A stretch of 64,000 nt of DNA, from assembly GCA_012516785.1 (NCBI GenBank), contig JAAYWH010000096.1, positions 24,001 through 88,000 of the forward strand, in the 5' to 3' direction. Below are positions 34,990 through 42,614 of the stretch, piece by piece. The notes under the pieces are model-generated. The model made no database searches. It was not told where the DNA came from and worked only from the letters and a program-made list of their open reading frames with translations. Made by a program: the position numbers and the translations under genes. Position 1 is the first letter of the stretch. Every line of letters begins with the position of its first letter. Origin of the DNA: Methanomicrobiales archaeon (GTDB lineage: Archaea > Halobacteriota > Methanomicrobia > Methanomicrobiales > Methanospirillaceae).

Positions 34990-35247
34990 TCAGATATCTT
35001 CAGCCCTGAAAGCACCCGGCAGGTGGCGGATGAGAACAATGTCCCCGATGCTCCTGATAATCCGGAAGGGTATCTTCAGTCCCTTGTAATTCTTGATATC
35101 CACCAGCTGCTGGTTCAGCTTCCCCACGACGATCGATTCCATCTTCTTTGATTCGACGTCAATCAGGACATCCTCCACTTCACCGACAAAAACACTCTTC
35201 TCGGTGTAGACCTTGCGATCGAACATTTCGGTAATCTGATTTTTCAT
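34990..35247 (-). CDS. PRC-barrel domain protein
   Basis: An 85-residue single PRC-barrel: beta-rich FDRKVYTEKSVFVGEVEDVL, DVESKKMESIVVG and GLKIPFRIIRSIGDIVLI. PRC-barrels occur in photosynthetic reaction centre H subunits and in RimM. Stand-alone archaeal copies are frequent and of unclear role, perhaps binding RNA or membrane protein partners. Start M at 35247 (MKNQITEMF) preferred over 35256. It diverges from the site-2 protease gene across 49 bp of A/T-rich promoter DNA. Confidence 0.8.
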   Translation of the reverse strand: MKNQITEMFDRKVYTEKSVFVGEVEDVLIDVESKKMESIVVGKLNQQLVDIKNYKGLKIPFRIIRSIGDIVLIRHLPGAFRAEDI

Positions 35248-35257
35248 CCTAATCAAT

Positions 35258-35290
35258 GAATGATATATACTATTCGCATAAAAATATACT
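35258..35290. promoter_or_regulatory. Divergent promoter region, PRC gene / site-2 protease
   Basis: A 49-bp gap holding TGATATATAC (35261-35270) and AAAAATATAC (35280-35289). The first box lies about 30 nt before the protease ATG at 35297, which has no Shine-Dalgarno sequence (ACTCCTTTT), suggesting a leaderless or near-leaderless transcript. The reverse gene at 35247 may use the same A/T-rich segment. Confidence 0.4.
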
Positions 35291-35296
35291 CCTTTT

Positions 35297-36430
35297 ATGA
35301 ACGGCTCGCTGAAAATCGGGACCTTTTATGGGATTCCCATCCAGCTGCACTGGACATTCCTCCTCATCATTCCCCTCTTTGCCTGGATCATCGGGAGTCA
35401 GATCCTCCAGACAACGGACTTGATCAGCACGATCTTCCGGATCCCGATCGATACGAGCATTATTTCTGCAGGATACATGCCCTATATCCTCGGGGTTATC
35501 GTCTCGATCGGGCTTTTTTCCGGTGTCCTTATACACGAGCTGGCACATTCCATCCTGGCCAGGAGCAAGGGTATCAAAATAAACGGCATCACCCTGCTTA
35601 TTTTTGGAGGAATATCTTCAATGGAGGAGGAGACACCTGATCCGAGGGTAGAACTGCCGATGGCTGCGATCGGTCCCCTCACAAGCCTGGTTGTGGGTAT
35701 CCTTTGCATTGCTGCCACGTATATTGCTGGAGCATATACCGGCAATCCTCCTGTAGCGGGAGTATTCGTCTTCATGTTTGGCTACCTGGGCCTCTTGAAT
35801 GTGTTCCTGTTTGCGTTTAATCTCCTGCCTGCCTTCCCGATGGATGGTGGAAGAGTCCTCCGTGCATTTCTGGCCCGGTCGATGTCACTTCCGAAAGCTA
35901 CCCGTATTGCGGCAGACGTTGGCAAAGTCTTTGCGGTACTCTTCGGCATAGCCGGGGTAGTTATCCTGAATCCGATCCTGATCCTTATCGCATTCTTTAT
36001 CTATATCGGGGCAAGTCAGGAATCAACGGCAATAAAGTACAATTTTCTCCTCAAAGATGTCAAGGTCAGTGATATTATGGCAGTCGGTGTGCTGACAGTC
36101 TCCCCGGATCTCCCGGTCAGGGAAGTGATTGACCTGATGTATTCAACAAAACACCTTGGTTTTCCGGTTGAGGAGAAGGGCCATGTAACCGGGATGGTGA
36201 CGCTTGCTGATGTGCACAAGATCCCTGCTCTTGATCGGGATGCAATGCTGGTCCGGGACATCATGACCCGGGGAGTGATTGCCCTCCCACCAGGTGCTCC
36301 CGTTATCGATGCCCTCCGGATCATGTCAGGGAATAATATTGGTAGGATCCCAGTGATGGAGGGTGACCAGCTCCTTGGCATCGTGACACGAACAGATATT
36401 ATGAAGGTTATTGAGCTGAAGGACGTGTAA
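35297..36430 (+). CDS. Site-2 protease family membrane metalloprotease with two CBS domains
   Basis: Intramembrane zinc protease, 377 residues. HELAH (80-84) in a transmembrane helix gives two zinc histidines and the catalytic Glu; NLLPAFPMDGG (175-185) gives the third ligand, Asp183. About six hydrophobic spans are seen up to residue 235. Two CBS modules follow (KVSDIMAVGVLTVSP, then VRDIMTRGVIALPPGAPV), usually adenine-nucleotide sensors. Such enzymes cleave membrane-bound regulators; the archaeal substrate is unknown. The 3' end overlaps the convergent radical SAM gene by 23 bp. Confidence 0.93.
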   Translation: MNGSLKIGTFYGIPIQLHWTFLLIIPLFAWIIGSQILQTTDLISTIFRIPIDTSIISAGYMPYILGVIVSIGLFSGVLIHELAHSILARSKGIKINGITLLIFGGISSMEEETPDPRVELPMAAIGPLTSLVVGILCIAATYIAGAYTGNPPVAGVFVFMFGYLGLLNVFLFAFNLLPAFPMDGGRVLRAFLARSMSLPKATRIAADVGKVFAVLFGIAGVVILNPILILIAFFIYIGASQESTAIKYNFLLKDVKVSDIMAVGVLTVSPDLPVREVIDLMYSTKHLGFPVEEKGHVTGMVTLADVHKIPALDRDAMLVRDIMTRGVIALPPGAPVIDALRIMSGNNIGRIPVMEGDQLLGIVTRTDIMKVIELKDV

Positions 36431-38066
36431 ATGCAAGGAGGTGATCGACAGGGGTTGTTCCGGCTATCCCGTGGAATGCGGCAAGTCCCGGAAGTGGCCT
36501 TGCTCCCACAATCCTCGCAGCAGCAGCAGGACCAATTCCAGGTATCCATTTCAGAGCTGTGCTGGGGAGGAGATTTACCTGAACGGGTACCGGTAAACCA
36601 GTTAGGGATCGCATCCCGTGGTCCACGACCACTGTATCAAGGACCGTATGCCTCTTAAGACGAACGGGTATTCCCACAAGGATGGGATAGGATCCCATCT
36701 GCCGCCCGAAAGAGAGAGCTCCCTCTTCCTCGATGATAACGTTATGCAGGATCGTGCCAATGGGGTACACCTGCCTCAGCATTGGCAGATCAAATTTTTT
36801 CCGGACATACTCTTTGAATGCCCTGAACTGGGAGGTATGCTTCCCAAGAGTGTTATCGTCATAAGCCTGTGTCCCTTCGAACGGCATCAGCTGGCGTATA
36901 TTTACGCGTCTGACCAGAAGCCCCGATGCGAGGACGCGGTCGAGGAACTGTTCATTCAAAAGAAAGGTTCTTTTTGTCTCTCCGGCAAGTCCGGCAATAA
37001 AATTCAGGCCGGGAAGCAGATCGGGTATGCCCTCCTTCCGATCTCCTCCGACTTCGTTTACAATCCGGATCGCTTCCATCACCTCATCAGGATCTGCTTT
37101 AAGATTGTTCGTCCTGACTACGATCGGATCAGCAGTCTCCATGCCGAATGCAGCAACATCCCCTGGAGTATGGTACCGGACAATCTCCTCGAGCGCCTTG
37201 CGTCCTGCTTCCGGATGCCGTGCAAGGGTACCCGGATTGATATTGTCGATATGAAGTGTTTGCAGCCCGGGGGCGGCTGACCGGATAGCCTGAAACAGTT
37301 TGCCGATAAGTTCCGGCTGTGGCCGCGGAAATTCCCCTTGGCCGGCACCATAGGTGAGAAGGTCAGGTTGTCTTCCCAGGCGGAAATGCCGGGCTCCGGC
37401 AGCATACAGTGCTGATATTTCGTGATAAATCCCCTCGATCGTCCGATAACGGGGATGTCCGTAGAATGGCTCGGTGCAGAAGGAACAACCGCCAGTCACC
37501 TGACGTGTACATCCGCGGGCTGTCTCGACCTCGCACATGATGTGCGGGAAGGCAGGGTGCTGACGGATAATGCTACTCCCGGTTACTGCCCAGGGATCAG
37601 AACGTTGATAGGAGTGATTACCAGGTATTGTTCCACCAGAAAGCCAGTCGTCAAGGGATTCTGCAGGTGAACCGGTAAGGTGGTGATCGAACCCCGAGAT
37701 CATCTTCCGGACTGCCCGCTCGCCTCCACCTCCCGAATAGCCAAAAAGGACAGGACCGGTGATAAGCCGGTTCATTCCCCTGAGCTGTGTTCCGATCTGC
37801 TGGATCTCAGTGAGAGTCGCGGGAGTTCCTCCAAGGTATTTGCCGGGTACCGTCACACCGGCTATCATGATTGCAATGCCGCCGGGGACGGGAGTAAGAA
37901 TGCTTGGATTCTCCCTGACCTGGTCGATGGTAACGTAGCGCGGCTCGATTCCATGCGCTGTTAAGACCCCGGCTATCGTTCGTACATAAGGAGAGATATA
38001 CGGGGGCACCCCAAGACACGCGGGTTCATCAACGTACCCATCGATGATCACTGCATCAGCATTCAT
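36408..38066 (-). CDS. Radical SAM protein, COG1031-like, with C-terminal helix-hairpin-helix
   Basis: A 552-residue Fe-S enzyme. The N-terminal part (MNADAVIIDGYVDEPACLGV, PYISPYVRTIAGVL) resembles the cobalamin-binding-like region of B12-type radical SAM proteins. ARGCTRQVTGGCSFCTEP holds the cluster cysteines with an unusual first spacing (C-x7-C-x2-C). GMETADPIVVRTNNLKADPDEV is typical of the barrel. The end has an HhH motif (LKWIPGIGPAAAARIVGAR), implying nucleic-acid contact. Function unknown to me. It overlaps mptE by 11 bp, so it may act in the same process or merely share the transcript. Confidence 0.85.
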   Translation of the reverse strand: MNADAVIIDGYVDEPACLGVPPYISPYVRTIAGVLTAHGIEPRYVTIDQVRENPSILTPVPGGIAIMIAGVTVPGKYLGGTPATLTEIQQIGTQLRGMNRLITGPVLFGYSGGGGERAVRKMISGFDHHLTGSPAESLDDWLSGGTIPGNHSYQRSDPWAVTGSSIIRQHPAFPHIMCEVETARGCTRQVTGGCSFCTEPFYGHPRYRTIEGIYHEISALYAAGARHFRLGRQPDLLTYGAGQGEFPRPQPELIGKLFQAIRSAAPGLQTLHIDNINPGTLARHPEAGRKALEEIVRYHTPGDVAAFGMETADPIVVRTNNLKADPDEVMEAIRIVNEVGGDRKEGIPDLLPGLNFIAGLAGETKRTFLLNEQFLDRVLASGLLVRRVNIRQLMPFEGTQAYDDNTLGKHTSQFRAFKEYVRKKFDLPMLRQVYPIGTILHNVIIEEEGALSFGRQMGSYPILVGIPVRLKRHTVLDTVVVDHGMRSLTGLPVPVQVNLLPSTALKWIPGIGPAAAARIVGARPLPGLAAFHGIAGTTPVDHLLAFTRPSAQ

Positions 38067-38676
38067 ATCCGATCAGCCGGAGAAGACGACGGGCCCACAT
38101 CAGTTTTCCTCTCTTCATGGGACCCACGTTCATGTCGTCTAGTTCAAATCCCACAAAAACAATCCGTTCTGCTCCGAGCGCATCGGCAGCGAATGCTGCA
38201 CGGTCCCCATCAGAGAAACCGCCAAAATTATGAAGAGGAAGGACTGGCTGCGACTGGGTGGTACCGACAACTGGCCCAGGGAAAAGGGGAACCCAGTACT
38301 GCAGTAGAGGGATATTATCCCCATGGGCATGGATGACCATAATCGTTCCCTCTCGATTCATCTCAAGAAAGGACTCTGCCGCCCCATCCAGGTCAGTAAA
38401 GACTGCGTCCGGCCGTATACCGGACTCATACAGGACACCAGCTGCTGCATCGGCTGCAAAGATGCTCCCTTCCATATGATCGGTTTCATCAGGGAGGGTG
38501 GGGGCATTTCCGCATACAGTGACGATCCGGCCCCTGCAAAGGGATGAAAGGAGGCTGCAGTCATCCTTCGCAATCAGGGACGCGAGGATGCGGGCAGCCC
38601 TCTCATCATCCTCCCTTATGATACCAAAATATTCAAGAATTTCCTGATAATAGGGCTCCCATTCCTCAAATTCCAT
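38056..38676 (-). CDS. mptE: 6-hydroxymethyl-7,8-dihydropterin pyrophosphokinase (MptE)
   Basis: Activates hydroxymethyl-dihydropterin for tetrahydromethanopterin (or archaeal folate) synthesis. 206 residues from ATG 38676: MEFEEWEPYYQEILEYFGI, CGNAPTLPDETDHMEGSIFAADAA, PDAVFTDLDGAAESFLEMN, VIHAHGDNIPLLQYWVP and FELDDMNVGPMKRGK. The PDAVFTDLDG and HAHGDN motifs mark the archaeal MptE (COG1634) rather than bacterial HPPK. The frame stays open upstream but into the DHH gene's end. Middle gene of a three-gene minus-strand operon. Confidence 0.92.
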   Translation of the reverse strand: MEFEEWEPYYQEILEYFGIIREDDERAARILASLIAKDDCSLLSSLCRGRIVTVCGNAPTLPDETDHMEGSIFAADAAAGVLYESGIRPDAVFTDLDGAAESFLEMNREGTIMVIHAHGDNIPLLQYWVPLFPGPVVGTTQSQPVLPLHNFGGFSDGDRAAFAADALGAERIVFVGFELDDMNVGPMKRGKLMWARRLLRLIGYEC

Positions 38677-40132
38677 TTCTGACCTCGCTTTCAAGGCCGA
38701 CAATGTTTGCAAACCTGCCCAGGAGTGGTTCCGTGACAAGGGAGAGGAGATCCACTTTGGATTTGGCGAGGCTGAAAAAAGAGAGGGGGATAACGGCTGC
38801 GGCCATGGTTGGGTGCCCCCCTGCTTCCCCCATCGTCCCAAATGCCTCCTTGAGAACGTTGCCGATATGGAGCCGGACATCCCGGTTCCGGGCTGACATG
38901 ATGATCGCTTCATCTGAGATGCCATAGATAAGCGCCGTGTTGACACCTTCAAGAGTTATCAGGAGGTCTGCTGCCTGGGGAAGTGCATCCCTGTTCCTGA
39001 TAAAACCGACATTGGAGAAGAGATACCCGCTCTGGATCTTCCTGTTCGCGATCGCGGTTCCGAGAATATCGAGCGTTTCTTCAGAGAGCGAGGGTGACAT
39101 AATCTGGTCGAGAAGTGAATTGTCGGTGAGGGGGAGGAGAAAGGCCGCGTTAATCAGATCCTGTGGAGTGACATTCCGGGAAAAATCGCGGGTATCCGAC
39201 CGAATCCCATAGAGAAGACCGGTGGCAACCTGTTTGTCAACACTGATATCCAGCTCCTGCAGATACTGGGAGAGGATACTGGCAGTTGCCCCAATGCCTG
39301 GCCTGCTGTCGACAAATAGTGCAGGCGATTCAGCAAGTTTGCCATCCTCATGGTGGTCGATCACGATATGCACCCGTGTTTTCGAGGGAAGAGTATTATT
39401 CACGCCCGGGGCGGGAGAATCAACAAGGGCAAGGTAAGTACATTCCTGGAGTACCGCGGGATCCATCTTCTCCATCTTGATCTCAAGGAGGTTGACAAGG
39501 GTCCGGTTTGCCTGGTGCCCGATAATCCCATCATAAAAGATCCGGCATACCAGCCGGTTCGGGTTGGCATTTTTCGCGATGACGGCAAGGGCGAGCGCAC
39601 TTGAGATGGCATCGGGATCGGGATTTTTATGGGTGATAATCCCGAGAGTTCCCTCCCATGAAGAGAGGAGGGAATAAAGGCGCTGGGAGACGCGATTGGC
39701 ATACACCTTGTTGATCTGGTAGACTGCAGCCTTGGCCATCAGCTGGTTCTGGTTGAGGACAAAATCTGCCCCGGCCTCTTCCAGGTTTCGCGCAACAAGG
39801 GGATCTGTAGCCCGGGCCATGATCCGGGAATGGGGGTACGCTACCCTGAGCGCTTTAACAGCAGCAAGGTTGGCTTCGTTATCACCGGTAAGGACAAACG
39901 CGATCTCAATCGCAGGAATGCCTGAGAGGAAATCCAGGGCGGAGATGTCACGGCGCACAGCATCGATCCTCTGGTCCCTTAGTTCCCTGACGCGATCCTC
40001 ATTTTTATCCATCACGAGAACATTCCCCGTACTGCTCTGCAATTCCTGCAGTACATGGTATCCCGTGCTGCCGCATCCCAGCACGGCATACAATACCCGT
40101 TCCCTGCTCCCATTCTGCGCCGAATCTGCCAT
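38666..40132 (-). CDS. TrkA-N / DHH-DHHA1 phosphoesterase
   Basis: A 488-residue two-part protein. Residues 14-140 form a TrkA-N/RCK NAD-binding fold (LYAVLGCGSTGYHVLQEL, NVLVMDKNEDRVRELRD, FVLTGDNEANLAAVKAL). Residues about 160-480 form a DHH phosphoesterase: ITHKNPDPDAISSALALA, VIDHHEDGKL (DHH), and the DHHA1-like GGHPTMAAAV. It may hydrolyse nanoRNA or cyclic dinucleotides; c-di-AMP is an attractive guess because of the RCK domain, but this is inference. Overlaps mptE by 11 bp. First gene of the operon with mptE and the radical SAM gene. Confidence 0.88.
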   Translation of the reverse strand: MADSAQNGSRERVLYAVLGCGSTGYHVLQELQSSTGNVLVMDKNEDRVRELRDQRIDAVRRDISALDFLSGIPAIEIAFVLTGDNEANLAAVKALRVAYPHSRIMARATDPLVARNLEEAGADFVLNQNQLMAKAAVYQINKVYANRVSQRLYSLLSSWEGTLGIITHKNPDPDAISSALALAVIAKNANPNRLVCRIFYDGIIGHQANRTLVNLLEIKMEKMDPAVLQECTYLALVDSPAPGVNNTLPSKTRVHIVIDHHEDGKLAESPALFVDSRPGIGATASILSQYLQELDISVDKQVATGLLYGIRSDTRDFSRNVTPQDLINAAFLLPLTDNSLLDQIMSPSLSEETLDILGTAIANRKIQSGYLFSNVGFIRNRDALPQAADLLITLEGVNTALIYGISDEAIIMSARNRDVRLHIGNVLKEAFGTMGEAGGHPTMAAAVIPLSFFSLAKSKVDLLSLVTEPLLGRFANIVGLESEVRNGI

Positions 40133-40249
40133 ATCAGATTAGATGTAAACCCGACAGGATATAATGGTTACAATTTTATGAGTGCCTCCAGGGTTTCGGA
40201 ACACGTTACATGCTCCATTTCCCGATCCGGGCAAGAAATCATGCGAACT

Positions 40250-40266
40250 CGAAAGGTTTATCAATG
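40250..40266 (+). promoter_or_regulatory. tRNA-Lys promoter (BRE/TATA)
   Basis: CGAAAGGTTTATCAAT: a purine-rich BRE-like CGAAAG followed by TTTATCAA, centred about 37 nt before the mature tRNA end at 40297. It is the only good promoter-like sequence in the 160-bp gap behind the divergent DHH gene. Confidence 0.5.
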
Positions 40267-40296
40267 AGGCACAACCAATGGTATAGGTCAAATCAC

Positions 40297-40370
40297 GGGC
40301 TTGTAGCTTAGTTCGGAAGAGCGACGGACTCTTAATCCGTAGGTCAAGGGTTCAAATCCCTTCAGGCCCG
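40297..40370 (+). tRNA. tRNA-Lys (anticodon CTT)
   Basis: A complete 74-nt cloverleaf. Acceptor arms GGGCTTG and CAGGCCC pair throughout (one T-G wobble). The anticodon stem ACGGA/TCCGT encloses the loop CTCTTAA, so the anticodon is CTT, reading AAG lysine codons. The T arm AAGGG-TTCAAAT-CCCTT is standard and the discriminator base is G. CCA is not encoded (CTG follows), and there is no intron. TGTTTTCCCGATTTT downstream could end transcription. Confidence 0.95.
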
Positions 40371-40760
40371 CTGTTTTCCCGATTTTGGCGTAACTTGTGA
40401 GGTACGGTCCGCTTCCTATTCTTTGCAGTGGAAAATCCTTTAATTCTGGAGTTCCCATCATCCTTTTCCCCGCCGTAAATGTTCAATTTACATTTCAGTG
40501 AGTTCATGAGACATTTCAGTGCTATTCCTGAAAAGGGAATAGAATCTGCTGCAGAAACAAAAACCAGGTTACAATAACGATGGAAAATCATCAGGCATCA
40601 CAGAGGGATAAAGTCCAAATGCAGAACGTTTTGCAAAATCTTTATTCTGCATGGATCTGGCAGATGATAAATAAACGACACATTAGGGAGCATCTGCATC
40701 CTTATTGGCCATTTATAGTTTAAAAGAGGGCTCTGGTGTCGGCAGATTTTACAGAACACT

Positions 40761-40773
40761 CATTTTAAATAAG
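40761..40773 (+). promoter_or_regulatory. msvR promoter (TATA box)
   Basis: CATTTTAAATAAG contains TTTTAAATAA, centred about 29 nt before the ATG at 40797, where no ribosome-binding site is seen; a leaderless or very short leader transcript is likely. Confidence 0.45.
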
Positions 40774-40796
40774 GGTGAAGCAAGATAATAAAAGAC

Positions 40797-41636
40797 ATGC
40801 AGGAAGCGGATTTCCTGAACAACGCAGAGTATCCACTGGATTCACCAACAGAGGATGTTCTCTTTTTTTCAACACGACACAAAAAGGTGGCAATCAGCAG
40901 TCCGGTAAAGGTGCTTATTCTCAATCTGGTAAAAAGAGGTCCAACACCCCTGGAGATTGTCGTTGAACGAAGCGGGAAAGCCAAGTCGACCATCACAAAA
41001 CATGTCCAGGATCTCGAAGAGGCAGGACTTATTGCCACCCATACCAATCCGGATGACAACAGGCGTCGGATTCTTACCCTCTCTGCCGATGAGATCGGCC
41101 GTCTGACAGCCCCTGAAAGTCGTGTGAGACCAGGAATATACTATATCCCAAAACTTCATTCTTCCTTCGACGGAGAGGAAATCGCTCGGTTCTTCCGTTT
41201 CCTTCTTGTCAGCTTCCGCGTAAAAGCGATGGCCATCGGAATCAACATAGATCCGGTGCTGAAACAGGCTGGCATCCACATAGGGGAGGTGCTTGCCCCT
41301 GTTGTGGCGGATGAGAGCATCGAGGGTGTCGTGAAGAAGATCGCCCAATTCTGGGAGATGCATCACCTTGGCACCGTAGCTCTCCGCAGTACATCACCTC
41401 TTTCAATCGAGGTGAGGGATTGCTTTGAATGCAAGGATCTCCCGGTTACCGGGCATGAAGCCTGCCCCTTCGATAATGGTGTAATTACAGCAATCTTCTC
41501 TGACCATCTGAAGAGCCCGGTGACAGTAGTTGAGGAAGAATGTTATTCAAAGGGGAATGATCGATGCCTCTTTGTGATCACGCGCTCATCAGAGCACAGT
41601 TCATTGGTCGCCGGGACGAAAGAATCCGGACAGTAA
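40797..41636 (+). CDS. msvR: MsvR-type transcriptional regulator (HTH plus V4R domain)
   Basis: Redox-responsive regulator family found in methanogens, 279 residues. Residues 30-100 are a winged HTH (PVKVLILNLVKRGPTPLEIV, GKAKSTITKHVQDLEEAGLI). Residues 130-265 are a V4R domain with cysteines C209, C212, C223, C249 and C257. Known MsvR proteins use cysteines of this domain to switch DNA binding between oxidised and reduced states. No obvious TTCG-type MsvR boxes were seen upstream. Monocistronic: tRNA-Lys lies before it and a T-run after it. Confidence 0.85.
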   Translation: MQEADFLNNAEYPLDSPTEDVLFFSTRHKKVAISSPVKVLILNLVKRGPTPLEIVVERSGKAKSTITKHVQDLEEAGLIATHTNPDDNRRRILTLSADEIGRLTAPESRVRPGIYYIPKLHSSFDGEEIARFFRFLLVSFRVKAMAIGINIDPVLKQAGIHIGEVLAPVVADESIEGVVKKIAQFWEMHHLGTVALRSTSPLSIEVRDCFECKDLPVTGHEACPFDNGVITAIFSDHLKSPVTVVEEECYSKGNDRCLFVITRSSEHSSLVAGTKESGQ

Positions 41637-41649
41637 ACTACCTTCTGTA

Positions 41650-41673
41650 GTGTCTTCAAGAGGACTTTTTTTG
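41650..41673 (+). terminator. Probable msvR terminator
   Basis: A weak stem (GTCTT, CAAG loop, AGGAC with one wobble) is followed directly by TTTTTTT at 41666-41672, 14 bp after the msvR stop. Archaeal termination depends mainly on the T-run. Confidence 0.45.
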
Positions 41674-42019
41674 GGGATATTGCCGCTAAACAATAATATA
41701 TTCACCGTGTATTCGGGAAAGTGGAACGTATCTCCCGGTCTCCCAGTAATCGCACTGTGAGATCACAACATTTGCATCAAAGAGCAGTCGCATTCTTCAG
41801 AGAGGGTGAAGAGGATCGGCAAGTCAAGGGGCACTAAGATGCACCGTATTACCTGATCGGATTGTGTATTATTCGAAAAGATCTATTACTTTCCTCAGTC
41901 TCCTGCCGATCTGCATCGATTAATGGAACGTTCATGGAAATTGCCTCATTTGCGCTGAGGAGAATTCCATTGTATGGATTCTCTTATGTTATAAAACCAG
42001 AAAAAGTGGTAGGCGGTCA

Positions 42020-42100
42020 TTGGGGGGTGACCATCTCCAGCGAGATCCCAAAAACGAGATGGAGATATTTTGGGGGGGTAATCTCCATTTATGAGATCTC
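42020..42100 (+). repeat. Tandem-like module with mutually exclusive hairpins
   Basis: Two related blocks, TTGGGGGG..ATCTCCA..GAGATC at 42020-42047 and again at 42070-42098. The two ATCTCCA copies (42033-42039 and 42081-42087) can each pair with the single TGGAGAT at 42060-42066, and CCCAAAA (42047-42053) can pair with TTTTGGG (42068-42074). Outer arms GTAGGCGGT (42009-42017) and ACCGGCCTAC (42101-42110) nearly close the whole element. This is consistent with a switching RNA, but the function is unknown. Confidence 0.5.
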
Positions 42101-42135
42101 ACCGGCCTACGCAGGAGAAAGGTTTCTCTTGGTTA

Positions 42136-42171
42136 GCGATGAGATTAATCGATCAGATTAATCTTAATCGC
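42136..42171. repeat. Imperfect 36-bp palindrome
   Basis: GCGATGAGATTAATC, spacer GATCA, GATTAATCTTAATCGC: arms of 15-16 bases match with one insertion. Each arm also contains the small palindrome GATTAATC. It could be an operator for a dimeric regulator such as the nearby MsvR, or a terminator of a transcript covering the module just upstream. Confidence 0.5.
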
Positions 42172-42231
42172 ATGATATTTGTTACCCCCTCAAAGTTTAT
42201 AATTTTATTGCTTTCGAACTAATGGTGAATA

Positions 42232-42312
42232 ATGCATGACAATCCTGATCGCCAGAAGAAACACAATCAGGTGAGCGTTTCTCCAGGAGACAGATCAATG
42301 GAGAATAATTAG
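42232..42312 (+). CDS. Possible 26-residue leader peptide or decayed gene start
   Basis: ATG at 42232 opens a 26-codon frame ending in TAG (42310). The product starts MHDNPDRQKKHNQVSVSPGD. CAAAGTTTATAATTTTAT (42190-42207) is a good BRE/TATA about 30-40 nt upstream. The same frame continues after two stops into a hydrophobic stretch (LILLTAFIIVIG, near 42417-42452). This may be a degraded membrane-protein gene ahead of the K+ channel. There is no ribosome-binding site, and chance is a real alternative. Confidence 0.2.
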   Translation: MHDNPDRQKKHNQVSVSPGDRSMENN

Positions 42313-42614
42313 AACGGTCTTACGATGTATGCTCTCCCATCGACCAGATCATCATCCGAATGGGTCGTCCAAATTCCTTTCAAATACTAAAGGCAGCCCC
42401 CCAATAACCATACTCTGATCCTCCTGACAGCCTTTATTATTGTCATTGGATCAGGATACCCGGGGGGCTCCCACATTGGTATTGCCTTGTTTCATCACGA
42501 TGGCAAGTCCCGGCTTCTTCCTCATGAGGGGGATACCTCGCTTCTTGATCCATTTTCACTCTTCCGACACCTGTTCCCAAGGTTTGATATCGGAAAGAAA
42601 GTCCATGTACTGAT

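Larger units (their letters stand above)
41637..42614. other. Large intergenic region, 978 bp, with structured repeats
   Basis: Between msvR and the K+ channel gene, the longest gene-poor stretch of the window. It contains a poly-T terminator after msvR, a repeat module with competing hairpins (42020-42100), an imperfect 36-bp palindrome (42136-42171), and a strong TATA-like box (42190-42206) followed by a 26-codon frame. A reading frame at 41862-42161 runs through the repeats and is not convincing. A small RNA, a long 5' leader or a decayed gene could lie here. Confidence 0.55.

Noticed and set aside
40352-40591. Reverse-strand frame of 79 codons
   Set aside because: It overlaps the 3' end of tRNA-Lys and has no family-like sequence or ribosome-binding site.
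40600-40796. MsvR operator boxes upstream of msvR
   Set aside because: No TTCG-type inverted repeats of the sort described for MsvR could be found in the upstream 200 bp.
41862-42161. Forward frame of 99 codons in the intergenic region
   Set aside because: It reads straight through the G-rich repeat module and shows no protein-like pattern or ribosome-binding site.
42310-42312. TAG codon read as pyrrolysine
   Set aside because: The frame around it hits another stop (TAA) shortly after and is not a known Pyl protein; no Pyl machinery was seen.
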